DNA of 54,304 bases, from the NCBI GenBank assembly GCA_029990205.1, contig JAPEKQ010000017.1, positions 1 through 54,304 of the forward strand, in the 5' to 3' direction. Of this stretch, positions 24,525-33,144 are shown one piece after another. The notes under the pieces are model-generated. The model did not search any database. It was not told the DNA's origin and saw only the letters and a list, made by a program, of their open reading frames with translations. Position numbers and translations under genes: made by a program. How positions within the stretch are numbered: the first letter of the stretch is position 1; the number at the start of each line of letters is the position of its first letter. The DNA comes from a bacterium (GTDB lineage Bacteria > Joyebacterota > Joyebacteria > Joyebacterales > Joyebacteraceae).

Positions 24525-26417
24525 ATGGAAGAGACGAAGAATACGACAGAGCGCGACGCTCCCAAGCTCACCTTCAAGGAGCGCGTCCAGTGGATCTGGC
24601 GGTACTGGCGACCGCACAGGTACGTCCTGGTGTTCATGCTCCTCTTCACGCTGCTGTCGACGACGGTGGCCGTGGCCTACCCGCTGGTCTTCCGGTGGGT
24701 CATCGACCGTGTGTCCGGGATGTTCGAGGCGGGCGGAGAGTCGGAGGGCATCCGGACCGTGATGCTCATCCTCGGAGCGATCGCGTTCGCGCACTTCATC
24801 TCGCGGCTCTATCCGGCGGCGCGCGCGATGGTCAACGCGCGGCTCGAGCGTGACATCCGGGACGACGTCTTCGGGCGCCTGATGTCGAAGGACTACCACT
24901 TCAACAACACCTTCCGGACGGGCGACATCGTCACGCGGCTGACCGACGACATCGCCGAGTTTCCGAAGGTGGCGTGGTTCAGCTGTTCGGGCATCTTCCG
25001 CGCGCTCGAATCGAGTTCGAAGCTCATCTTCTGCCTCGGCGCGATGATCATCATGAGCTGGAAGCTCACGGCGCTCGCCGTGATCCCACTGCCGATCATG
25101 ATGTGGGTGTTCTACCGGCTGCGACACAAGATGCGGTACTACATGGAGGAGTCACAGAAGTCCGTCTCGAAGACGAACAACCTGCTGGAGTCCGCGTTCA
25201 CCGGTATTCGCATTGTCAAAGCGTTCAGCGCCGAGGGTGCGCAGGAGAGCCGGCTCGCGGGGATCCTCCGCGAGCGCGTCGAGATCCTCTACGGGCTGGT
25301 CAAGCTCCAGACCGTCCTGTGGTCGCTCGACGAGTTCGCGGCGCGACTGGGTCAGATGGTCGTCATCTCGTACGGAGGATTCCTCGTCATCTCGGGCGAC
25401 CTCACGATCGGTACGCTCTTCGCGTTCTACGTCTATCTGGACATGCTGACGCACCCGATGATGGACATCCCGTTCCTCTTCATGACGGGGCAGCAGGCGT
25501 TTGTGTCGATCGACCGCGTCGAGGAGATCCGCGGGTTCCCGATCACCGAGCCGCGACCGGCCGGGGAACCGTTCGACGACATCGAGGAGATCGCGTTCGA
25601 GGGTGTGAAGTTCTCGTACGACGGATCGCGGTGCAACGTTGACGACGTCAGCTTCGCGATCCCGGCGGGTCACCGCGTGGCACTCGTCGGACCGGTGGCG
25701 TGCGGCAAGTCGACGGTGCTCAAGCTCATTGCAGGGATCATCGGCGCACAGGACGGCCGGATCCTCATCAATGGCAAACCGCTGTCGGAGAGCGACTGGG
25801 AGTCGTATCGCAAGCTCATCGGCTACGTACCGCAGGAGGCGATGCTCTTCTCGAAGTCGATCGAGGAGAACGTGCTCTTCGGCCGGATCGCGCCTGACGA
25901 GTTCGGCGGCGTCGGTACAGGCGGTAACGGAGAGAGCAAGGATGCCGCGTGGGCCGAGAACTGCCTCGGGATCGCGCAGATGGAGGACGATCTGAAGACT
26001 CTGCCCTCAGGGACCGCGACCGTGGTCGGGCAGAAGGGCTCGCTCGTCTCAGGTGGGCAGAAGCAGCGCATCGCCATAGCGCGAGCCCTCGCGGGGAAGC
26101 CGCAGGTGCTCCTGCTCGACGACTGCACAGCGGCGCTCGACGCGCAGAACGAGGACCGCTTCTGGTCACGGCTGGACCGTGAGATGGAGAGCCGTATCAC
26201 GTTCGTCGTCTCGCACCGTCTCGCGACCATCCGCCGCGCGGACACGATCCTCGTGTTCGACGACGGGCGTCTGACCGACCACGGGTGCCACGAAGAGCTC
26301 GTGGAACGTTCGGCGACCTATCGGGAGTTCCTGCAGACCGAACAGCGGAAGGCGCACCTGGCCAAGGTGGCCGGCGGCGGGATCAGCCCGCGGGCGGCGA
26401 GGCGGGGGAGGAAGTAG
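24525..26417 (+). CDS. ABC exporter half-transporter 2 (fused TM and ATPase)
   Basis: This is the 630-aa partner of the preceding gene, 42 nt downstream. Its ATPase has Walker A VGPVACGKST, a perfect signature VSGGQKQRIAIARAL and Walker B VLLLDDCTAALD, where the catalytic Glu is Asp. This complements half-transporter 1: one ATP site has Glu plus a canonical signature, the other has Asp plus the degenerate LSMGE. That is the pattern of heterodimeric exporters of the TM287/288 type. The 3' end overlaps the convergent EamA gene by 35 bp. Confidence 0.92.
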   Translation: MEETKNTTERDAPKLTFKERVQWIWRYWRPHRYVLVFMLLFTLLSTTVAVAYPLVFRWVIDRVSGMFEAGGESEGIRTVMLILGAIAFAHFISRLYPAARAMVNARLERDIRDDVFGRLMSKDYHFNNTFRTGDIVTRLTDDIAEFPKVAWFSCSGIFRALESSSKLIFCLGAMIIMSWKLTALAVIPLPIMMWVFYRLRHKMRYYMEESQKSVSKTNNLLESAFTGIRIVKAFSAEGAQESRLAGILRERVEILYGLVKLQTVLWSLDEFAARLGQMVVISYGGFLVISGDLTIGTLFAFYVYLDMLTHPMMDIPFLFMTGQQAFVSIDRVEEIRGFPITEPRPAGEPFDDIEEIAFEGVKFSYDGSRCNVDDVSFAIPAGHRVALVGPVACGKSTVLKLIAGIIGAQDGRILINGKPLSESDWESYRKLIGYVPQEAMLFSKSIEENVLFGRIAPDEFGGVGTGGNGESKDAAWAENCLGIAQMEDDLKTLPSGTATVVGQKGSLVSGGQKQRIAIARALAGKPQVLLLDDCTAALDAQNEDRFWSRLDREMESRITFVVSHRLATIRRADTILVFDDGRLTDHGCHEELVERSATYREFLQTEQRKAHLAKVAGGGISPRAARRGRK

Positions 26418-27381
26418 ATCTCGCCCTCGCGCCGAGCTGTGCGATGACGGCGCCCGCGAGCATGAGCGCGCACCCCACGAGGGCGCGCGTTGAGAGAAAC
26501 TCCGAGAGAAACATCCAGCCGCCGAGCGCGGCGAAGACAGCCTCCTGACCCATGATGATGGCAGCATGGGCGGGGGGCGTTCTTCGTTGTCCGACGAGCT
26601 GGAGCGTGTAGGCGATGCCGACCGAGACGAACCCTCCATAGAGGATCGAGACACCGGCCTTCCAGATGTCGGCCGCGACGAACTCCTCGACGGCGAGCGC
26701 GACGGCGAAACTCAGAACCGAACAGGTCGCGAACTGGATGCAGGCGAGTCGCGGGACGCTCATCTGCCGAGTGACCCAGGCGGCGTAGACGACGTGCCCG
26801 GCCCAGAAGAACGCGCCGATGAGGACCAGTGTGTCGCCGAGCCCGATGGTGAACTGCTCCGTGACGCTCAGCAGAAACAACCCGACCACGGCAAGCACCG
26901 CGCCGAACCAGACATTGCGTCCCGGGCGCTGCTTCCACACGATGCCGAGAAGCGGGACGAACACGATGTAGAGACCCGTGATGAACCCGGCCTTGCCCGC
27001 GGTCGTGTAGACGAGTCCCACCTGCTGGAGTGTCGCGCCCCCGAAGACGAGCAGTCCCGCCGCCAGCCCCCAGAGAAGCGTCCGGCGCGACCAGCGTTCG
27101 CGGCCGCGCGAGTCCGTCTCGGGTCGTGCATCGGTTGGCGGGTCCGCGGCTCCGGCTCGGATGTCACGCGCCGTCACGATCCCGAGCATCACGAGCGCGC
27201 CGATGGCGAAGCGGAGCGCGTTGAACGTGAACGGTCCGATGTGGTCCATGGCCGTGCGCTGGAAGACGAACGCGAACCCCCAGATCGCCGCGGTCAGAAG
27301 CAGCAGCGATTCGGAGATGACGAGGGAGCGCTGGTCGTGGGAAGGGGAGCGCTGGTCGTGGAAGTGGCCTGTTGTGGGCAT
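26383..27381 (-). CDS. EamA/DMT-family transporter
   Basis: This 332-aa membrane protein has ten predicted hydrophobic helices in two EamA repeats (about 20-160 and 180-320), as in drug/metabolite exporters. The N-terminus carries a seven-residue duplication (FHDQRSP, SHDQRSL). A hydrophilic insert of about 35 residues (DPPTDARPETDSRGRERW) separates the second and third helices. The ATG at 27381 overlaps the hypD stop by 1 nt (TGATG), so it is in the hydroxyproline operon and could move a related amino acid or product. That role is inference. Confidence 0.85.
   Translation of the reverse strand: MPTTGHFHDQRSPSHDQRSLVISESLLLLTAAIWGFAFVFQRTAMDHIGPFTFNALRFAIGALVMLGIVTARDIRAGAADPPTDARPETDSRGRERWSRRTLLWGLAAGLLVFGGATLQQVGLVYTTAGKAGFITGLYIVFVPLLGIVWKQRPGRNVWFGAVLAVVGLFLLSVTEQFTIGLGDTLVLIGAFFWAGHVVYAAWVTRQMSVPRLACIQFATCSVLSFAVALAVEEFVAADIWKAGVSILYGGFVSVGIAYTLQLVGQRRTPPAHAAIIMGQEAVFAALGGWMFLSEFLSTRALVGCALMLAGAVIAQLGARARSTSSPASPPAG
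27324..27361. repeat. Two-copy 21-bp-period direct repeat in the EamA start
   Basis: GGGAGCGCTGGTCGTGG occurs at 27324-27340 and 27345-27361. The 21-bp period keeps frame and gives the HDQRS duplication in the protein. Confidence 0.8.
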
Positions 27382-29807
27382 CAGGCGGGCGCCTGTTCCG
27401 TGCGCGAGATGATCTCGTCCTGGAGTTCGCGCGAGAGGTCGCAGAAGTAGTCGCTGTACCCCGCGACTCGCACGATGAGGTCGCGGTGCGCCTCGGGGCG
27501 GAGCTGCGCGTCGCGCAGCGTCTCGACGCTGACGACGTTGAACTGAATGTGGTGACCGCCGAGCTTGAAGTAGGTCCGGATGAGGCTCGCGAGGTTGTCG
27601 AGGTCGCGGTCCTCCGCCAGCGCGTCCGGAGCGAACTTCATATTGAGGAGCGTGCCCCCCGTCCGCTCGTGGTCCATCTTGGCCGCCGATCTCAGAACAG
27701 CGGTCGGCCCGAGGCGGTCTGCGCCCTGGACGGGGGAGATGCCTTCGGAGAGCGGCGTGCCCGCCGCGCGTCCGTCTGGCGTAGCGCCGGTCACCGAGCC
27801 GAAGTAGATGTGGCACGTCGTCGGGAGCATGTCGATATGGTAGCTCCCTCCGCGCCGGTTGGGACGACCGTCGACGGCCTGGAAGTAGGCGTCGAACACG
27901 CGCCGCATGAGCTCGTCGGCCTCGTCATCGTCGTTGCCCCACTTGGGCGAGCGGTTGACGACGAGTTCGCGGAGTTCCGCATCGCCCTCGTAGTCGCTTG
28001 CTAGAGCCGCGAGGAACCGGTCCATCGGACAAGGCCTGCCCGTTGCTCCGGGGTCGCTCGCTGCCCCGGCTCCGCCGCCCCGGGCAGCGCCGTCGAACGC
28101 GTGTCGTCTGAGCGCCGCCAGGCTGTCGGTGATGGTTCCGATCCCGACGCCCTGGATGTACGAGGTGTTGTAGCGCGCGCCGCCCTCATTGTAGTCGAGT
28201 CCGTTTTCGATGCAGTCGTCCGTGATGAGTGAGAGGTACGGGGCAGGCATGTGCTCCGCGTAGTAACCCTCGATGATGTCGTTCCCAAGGAGCTTGATCT
28301 CGAGGAAGTGCCGCATCTGTGTTTCGAACGCCGCGAAGAGCGCATCGAAGTTCTCGAAGGACCTCGGGTCGCCCGTCGCCGGTCCGAGCCGGGTGCCGGT
28401 TCTCGGGTCCACGCCGTCGTTGAGCGCGATCTCGAGCACCTTCGGCAAGTTGAAGTAGCCCGTGAGGATGTACGCCTCCTTGCCGAATGCGCCCGCCTCG
28501 ACGCACCCGCTCGTCCCGCCCTCGCGCGCGTCTTCGATCGACTTGCCCTGCCGGACCAGCTCATCGACGACCCGGTCCGCGTTGAACACCGACGGGTAGC
28601 CGTATCCCTTCCGGATGACGCGGACGGCCTCCTGGAGGAAACGGTTGGGCGTCTCCGACGAGATCTGGACATTCTGGCTCGGCTGGAGGATGTGCATCTC
28701 CTCGATGACCTCGAGGAGCAGGAACGAGAGCTCGTTCGAGCCGTCGGTCCCATCACGCAGGAGACCGGCAAGGTTGATGTTGGCGAAGTCGGTGTACGTG
28801 CCGCTCTCGGCCGCCGTAACGCCGACCTTCGGCGGGGCCGGGTGGTTGTTGAACTTGACGAAGAAGCACTCGAGCAGCTCCTTCGCGCGATCGCGGGTGA
28901 GCGTGCCGGCCGCGATCTCCCGCTCGTAGAACGGCCAGAGGTGCTGGTCGAGGTGCCCGGGGCTGAACGCGTCCCACCCGTTGAGCTCCGTGACGACGGC
29001 GAGGTGCGCGAACCAGTACGTCTGGAGCGCCTCATGGAACGTGGCCGGGGCATACGCGGGCACGCGCCGGCAGATCTCGGAAATGGTCTCGAGCTCCAGC
29101 CGACGGTTCGGGTCGCGCTCGGACTCCGCCATCTTCCCGGCGAGCTCCGCGTGCCGCTGCGCGAAGAGGATGACCGCGTCCGCCGCGACGTCCATCGCCG
29201 CGAGCTGGGCACGCATGCGCTCGGTCTCTTCCTCCGCGCGTGTCCCCACGGCCTCGGCGTCGAGGCGATCCAGCCGCCCGGCGATGTGACGCTTCATATC
29301 CAGCGTGCCGGTCGTATAGAGCTTGCCGTCCGCGACCGTATGACCGGGCGCGCGCTGTTCCATGAACTCGGTGAAGATGCCGGCGCCGTAGGTGGCATGC
29401 CACTCGGCGGGGAGGAGCTCGAAGAGCCGGTCGCGGAGGCTTCTTCCTCTCCAGTACGGAATGATGTCTCGCTCATACGTCTCGATCGTCCCGGGCGCGA
29501 CGTCGTAGCTGGTCTTCTCCCGCGAGTTGAGTATCTCAAGGTCGGAGACGCTGTGACACGTGAGCTCCGGATAGGTGGGAACCGCCGCCGGTCTGGGGCC
29601 GCGCTCTCCGACGATGAGCTCGTCGTCGCCGATGTAGATCGTCTTGTACTCGCAGATGTGACGGAAGGCCATGGCGCGGAGGAGGGGCGTGGGGAATCTG
29701 CCGAGACTGACGCGGTAGAAGTTGGTGAGGAGCTCAGCGCGCTCGGCGGAGATGGTCGGTCTCGCCGCGAGCGTTGCGTCGCGGAGTCTTTGGACTCTGT
29801 CGTTCAT
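27381..29807 (-). CDS. hypD: Glycyl-radical trans-4-hydroxy-L-proline dehydratase
   Basis: HypD dehydrates trans-4-hydroxy-L-proline to pyrroline-5-carboxylate under anoxic conditions. The 808-aa protein carries the thiyl-radical Cys435 and Glu437 in GGTSGCVEAGAFGKEAY, Asp279 in NGWDAFSPG, Asp340-Phe341 in YTDFANINL, and the glycyl-radical loop RVAGYSDYF with Gly783. As I recall them, the HypD-diagnostic residues of the characterised Clostridioides enzyme (C434, E436, D278, D339, F340) line up with these at an offset of one. A Gly/Ala-rich insert (about 590-615, near AARGGGAGAASD) is unusual. The activase lies 4 nt upstream. No pyrroline-5-carboxylate reductase gene is nearby. Confidence 0.9.
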   Translation of the reverse strand: MNDRVQRLRDATLAARPTISAERAELLTNFYRVSLGRFPTPLLRAMAFRHICEYKTIYIGDDELIVGERGPRPAAVPTYPELTCHSVSDLEILNSREKTSYDVAPGTIETYERDIIPYWRGRSLRDRLFELLPAEWHATYGAGIFTEFMEQRAPGHTVADGKLYTTGTLDMKRHIAGRLDRLDAEAVGTRAEEETERMRAQLAAMDVAADAVILFAQRHAELAGKMAESERDPNRRLELETISEICRRVPAYAPATFHEALQTYWFAHLAVVTELNGWDAFSPGHLDQHLWPFYEREIAAGTLTRDRAKELLECFFVKFNNHPAPPKVGVTAAESGTYTDFANINLAGLLRDGTDGSNELSFLLLEVIEEMHILQPSQNVQISSETPNRFLQEAVRVIRKGYGYPSVFNADRVVDELVRQGKSIEDAREGGTSGCVEAGAFGKEAYILTGYFNLPKVLEIALNDGVDPRTGTRLGPATGDPRSFENFDALFAAFETQMRHFLEIKLLGNDIIEGYYAEHMPAPYLSLITDDCIENGLDYNEGGARYNTSYIQGVGIGTITDSLAALRRHAFDGAARGGGAGAASDPGATGRPCPMDRFLAALASDYEGDAELRELVVNRSPKWGNDDDEADELMRRVFDAYFQAVDGRPNRRGGSYHIDMLPTTCHIYFGSVTGATPDGRAAGTPLSEGISPVQGADRLGPTAVLRSAAKMDHERTGGTLLNMKFAPDALAEDRDLDNLASLIRTYFKLGGHHIQFNVVSVETLRDAQLRPEAHRDLIVRVAGYSDYFCDLSRELQDEIISRTEQAPA

Positions 29808-29811
29808 CGAT

Positions 29812-30714
29812 TCATCCTCCGAGCCTCGCGTCGAGCCCGCGGCCTGTCAGGTAATCCACAACACGGGCGGCTCTTCCTTCCGATGCATCGGGAAGGTCAT
29901 CGTGACGCCACGAACGTTCCAGTCGAGCATACTTGTCCGCCGCCGTCCTGTGGAAGGGGAGAACGTGGACGCGTCTCGTGTTCGTGAGCGAGAGCACGGT
30001 ATCGGCAAGCGCTCTCAGGTTCTCCCGCGCGTCGGTCGCTTCCGGGATGAGGGGGAACCTGATCCAGGTCTCCGTTCCGGATCCATCGATCGCTCTGAGG
30101 TTCTCGAGGATCGGCTCGAGTTCGGCGCCGACCGTGTTCCGGTGCATGTCGGGATCGAGCTGCTTGAGATCGAAGAGGACGAGATCGGAGAGCGCGGCCG
30201 CGCGCGCCGCGACATCGGCCGGTGCGGCCCCACTCGTGTCGAGCGCGGTATGGAGTCCGCGCTTCCGGCAGAGCTCGAGCACGGCGAGCGCGAATTCGGC
30301 CTGCATGAGCGGCTCGCCGCCCGACAGCGTGACACCGCCGCCGGACTCCTCATAGAAGGGACGGTCGCGTTCGAGCTCGTCCGCGAGCCCTTCGACCGTC
30401 ACCTCGCGTCCGACGAGCTTCCGCGCTCCGCGGACGCATGCCGCGACGCAGCGGCCGCAGACCTGGCAGACGGCCCGGTTCGTCCACGGTGTTCCGTCGG
30501 CTCGCTCGACCTTCGGCTGGGGACAGGCTTCGACACACGCGAGGCAGCCCGCGCAGCGGTCCGCGAGCACGAGGATCTCGGGCGTCGGCTCGACACCCTC
30601 CGGATTGTGACACCAGGAGCAGGTCAGGGGGCAGCCCTTGAGGAAGGCCGTCGTGCGGATGCCGGGCCCGTCGTGGACCGAGTAGCGCTGGACGTTGAAG
30701 ATGGTGCCCGTCAT
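29812..30714 (-). CDS. hypE: Glycyl-radical enzyme activase (radical SAM)
   Basis: This 300-aa radical SAM enzyme installs the glycyl radical on HypD. It has the CxxxCxxC cluster motif (GCPLTCSWC), then eight cysteines in two ferredoxin-like groups (CAGCLACVEAC and CQVCGRCVAAC) typical of this activase group, and the GGVTLSGGEPLMQ SAM-binding motif. It is the first gene of the minus-strand operon hypE-hypD-EamA. The ATG at 30714 is the natural start (MTGTIFNVQRYSVHDGPGIRT pattern of the family). Confidence 0.93.
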   Translation of the reverse strand: MTGTIFNVQRYSVHDGPGIRTTAFLKGCPLTCSWCHNPEGVEPTPEILVLADRCAGCLACVEACPQPKVERADGTPWTNRAVCQVCGRCVAACVRGARKLVGREVTVEGLADELERDRPFYEESGGGVTLSGGEPLMQAEFALAVLELCRKRGLHTALDTSGAAPADVAARAAALSDLVLFDLKQLDPDMHRNTVGAELEPILENLRAIDGSGTETWIRFPLIPEATDARENLRALADTVLSLTNTRRVHVLPFHRTAADKYARLERSWRHDDLPDASEGRAARVVDYLTGRGLDARLGG

Positions 30715-30787
30715 GAGACCGCCTCAGGCTCGATTCGTGCACAGATAGGCGTGTTCTCCGGAATCCCCGGCATGCGGGGACCATCTG

Positions 30788-30793
30788 AGTATA
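30788..30793 (-). promoter_or_regulatory. Possible -10 element for hypE
   Basis: On the minus strand TATACT (5/6) lies 74 nt before the hypE start. The -35 at 17 bp (TTCCCC) is poor, so the call is weak. A small CCCCG-N5-CGGGG hairpin lies at 30763-30777 in the presumed leader. Confidence 0.3.
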
Positions 30794-30843
30794 GAGGAGC
30801 CGAAAGGGATGGGGAAGCTCCCATCCTCCCTGCGGGTCAGTAC

Positions 30844-30872
30844 TTGAATCGACCAGCGGATGTGGCTACTAT
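30844..30872 (+). promoter_or_regulatory. Sigma-70-type promoter for the large phosphodiesterase operon
   Basis: TTGAAT (30844-30849), a 17-bp spacer and TACTAT (30867-30872) lie 35 nt before the ATG at 30907. The gap 30715-30906 therefore holds two divergent control regions. Confidence 0.5.
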
Positions 30873-30906
30873 GGATGGTCAGGCCTGATGACCCAGAGGG
30901 AGGGGT

Positions 30907-33144
30907 ATGTCCACGTCCAGAACACGCTCGCTCGTCGCACTGGCCGCGCTCGCCGCGGCTCTCGCGTATCCGCAGAGCGCGGCGGCCTATGTCGGCCCGG
31001 GCGCGGGATTCGCGGTCGTGGGGTCGCTGGGCATCGTGTTCGTGACCGTCTTCCTCGCGCTCGGTTCGCTCATCTCCTGGCCGTTCCGCGCGCTCGTCCG
31101 TGCCGTCCGCGTACGCAGGGTCAAGGGGAAGAGCGAGATCAAGCGCGCCATCGTGCTCGGTCTCGACGGACTCGACCCCGTGCTCGCGAAGCGGTTCATG
31201 GACGAGGGGAAGCTTCCGAACTTCTCGAAGCTCGCCGCAAGCGGTACTTTCACTCCGCTCCAGACGGCGTGCCCTTCGATGTCGCCGGTCGCCTGGTCGA
31301 CCTTCGCCACCGGTGTCGATGCGTCGCGTCACAACATCTTTGACTTCCTCGACCGCGACGTGCGGTCGTATCTGCCCATTCTCAGCTCGACCCGCATCTC
31401 GAACCCGGAGAAGACGATCAAGGTCGGCCGCTACCGCATTCCGATCGGCAAGCCGTCGATCCGCCTGATGCGGAAGAGCCGTCCGTTCTGGTCGGTGCTC
31501 GATGATTGCTACGTCCCGTGTCACATTCTCCGCGTTCCCATCACGTTCCCGCCGGAGAAGATCGCGAACGGCGTGCAGCTCTCCGCGATGTGCGTCCCGG
31601 ATCTCCGGGGTACGCAGGGCAGCTTCACGATGTTCACGACCGACTCGGAGCGCGCCGGCAGCTACACCGGCGGCACGCTGCTCCAGGTCGAGCGGCAGGG
31701 GAACACGGTCATCGGCGAACTGCCCGGCCCGCCCAGCCCGTTCGTCGAGGACACCGCGGAGATGACGGTGCCGTGGCTCGCGGAACTCGACGAGTCCGCG
31801 CAGCGCGCGTCGTTCACCTTCGGCGACACCGAGTTCGAGCTGGGCGTCCGCGAGTACTCCGACTGGATCACGATCGAGTTCAACGCGGGGCTCGGTGTCA
31901 AGGTGAAGGGGATCGTGCGCGTCTACATCAACTCGATCTCGCCGGAGTTCGAACTCTACGTCACGCCAATCAATCTCGATCCGTCCAGCCCGGCGATGCC
32001 GATCTCGTATCCCTCGATGTTCTCGTCGTATCTGTCGAACCTCCAGGGCCCCTACGCGACGCTCGGTCTCGCCGAGGACACGTGGGCGCTCAATGAGCGG
32101 ATGATCGACGAGCAGGCGTTCCTCGAGCAGACGTGGCTGATCAACGACGAGCGGGAAGCGATGTTCATGAACTCGCTCAGGAAGAACCGCGACGGCGTGA
32201 CGGTCTGCGTGTTTGACGCGACCGACCGCATCCAGCACATGTTCATGCGGTACCTCGACCCGGACAACCCGTCGAACCGCGACAAGGACACCGAGAAGCA
32301 CGCGAACGCCATCGAGGACCTCTACGTGAAGATGGACGGGCTGCTCGAGCGAACGATGGAGCACGTGGACGACAGGACGCTGCTCCTGGTTGTGTCGGAC
32401 CACGGTTTCAAGCAGTTCAAGCGCGGCGTCAACCTCAACACGTGGTTCCTCGAGAACGGGTACATGGCGCCGAAGGACGGAACGGACGCCGTGGCGAAGG
32501 AGTCGACGCACGCCGACGAGACCTGCAGTCTCGGCGGGTACTGCGGCGCGACGGCCGGCGGCGACAGCGTCATCGGCGAGTATCTCGAGAACGTCGACTG
32601 GTCGAAGACACGCGCCTATCAGCTCGGGCTTTCGGGTATCTACCTGAACCGGAAGGGCCGCGAGTCGCAGGGCGTGCTCGGCAAGGACGAGTACGATGCT
32701 CTCAAGCGCGAGATCGCCGAGAAGCTCACCGGGATGAAGGATCCCGACACGGGCGAGACGGCGATCACTTCGGTCTACAACACCACCGAGATGATGAACG
32801 GTCCGTACGCGACGAACGCGCCGGACCTTCTCATAGGATACAACGTGGGCTACCGCACCTCGTGGGACGGAGCCGTCGGCAAGGCGAGCGCCGCGACGAT
32901 CGAGGACAACATGAAGTCGTGGAGCGGTGACCACTGCATCGATTACAAGCTCGTTCCCGGCGTGCTCTTCTCGAACCGGAAGGTCGAGGCGGAGAAGCCG
33001 GGGCTCATCGACATCGGACCTTCCATCCTCGAGCTCTTCGGGGTGAAGGTGCCACGGTACATGCAGGGCCGTTCGATCTTCCGTCGCGCGGGAGCGAACA
33101 GTGAGGGCGGCGCGGATGACGGGGGAGGTACAGGTGATGCGTAG
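30907..33144 (+). CDS. Membrane-associated alkaline-phosphatase-superfamily phosphodiesterase
   Basis: This 745-aa protein starts with a signal-like segment ending in AAAYVGPGAG, then a hydrophobic helix (about 37-60), so it is exported and probably membrane-anchored. Metal-binding motifs of the type I phosphodiesterase branch follow: VLGLDGLDP (about 82-90), SPVAWSTFATG, FDATDRIQHMF, VVSDHGF and GDHCIDYKLVPGVLF. A large insert of about 250 residues lies between the first and third motifs. The ATG at 30907 follows GAGGGAGGGG. It overlaps the next, related gene by 8 nt. The substrate is unknown; related families act on lipid head groups, nucleotides or phosphonates. Confidence 0.85.
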   Translation: MSTSRTRSLVALAALAAALAYPQSAAAYVGPGAGFAVVGSLGIVFVTVFLALGSLISWPFRALVRAVRVRRVKGKSEIKRAIVLGLDGLDPVLAKRFMDEGKLPNFSKLAASGTFTPLQTACPSMSPVAWSTFATGVDASRHNIFDFLDRDVRSYLPILSSTRISNPEKTIKVGRYRIPIGKPSIRLMRKSRPFWSVLDDCYVPCHILRVPITFPPEKIANGVQLSAMCVPDLRGTQGSFTMFTTDSERAGSYTGGTLLQVERQGNTVIGELPGPPSPFVEDTAEMTVPWLAELDESAQRASFTFGDTEFELGVREYSDWITIEFNAGLGVKVKGIVRVYINSISPEFELYVTPINLDPSSPAMPISYPSMFSSYLSNLQGPYATLGLAEDTWALNERMIDEQAFLEQTWLINDEREAMFMNSLRKNRDGVTVCVFDATDRIQHMFMRYLDPDNPSNRDKDTEKHANAIEDLYVKMDGLLERTMEHVDDRTLLLVVSDHGFKQFKRGVNLNTWFLENGYMAPKDGTDAVAKESTHADETCSLGGYCGATAGGDSVIGEYLENVDWSKTRAYQLGLSGIYLNRKGRESQGVLGKDEYDALKREIAEKLTGMKDPDTGETAITSVYNTTEMMNGPYATNAPDLLIGYNVGYRTSWDGAVGKASAATIEDNMKSWSGDHCIDYKLVPGVLFSNRKVEAEKPGLIDIGPSILELFGVKVPRYMQGRSIFRRAGANSEGGADDGGGTGDA

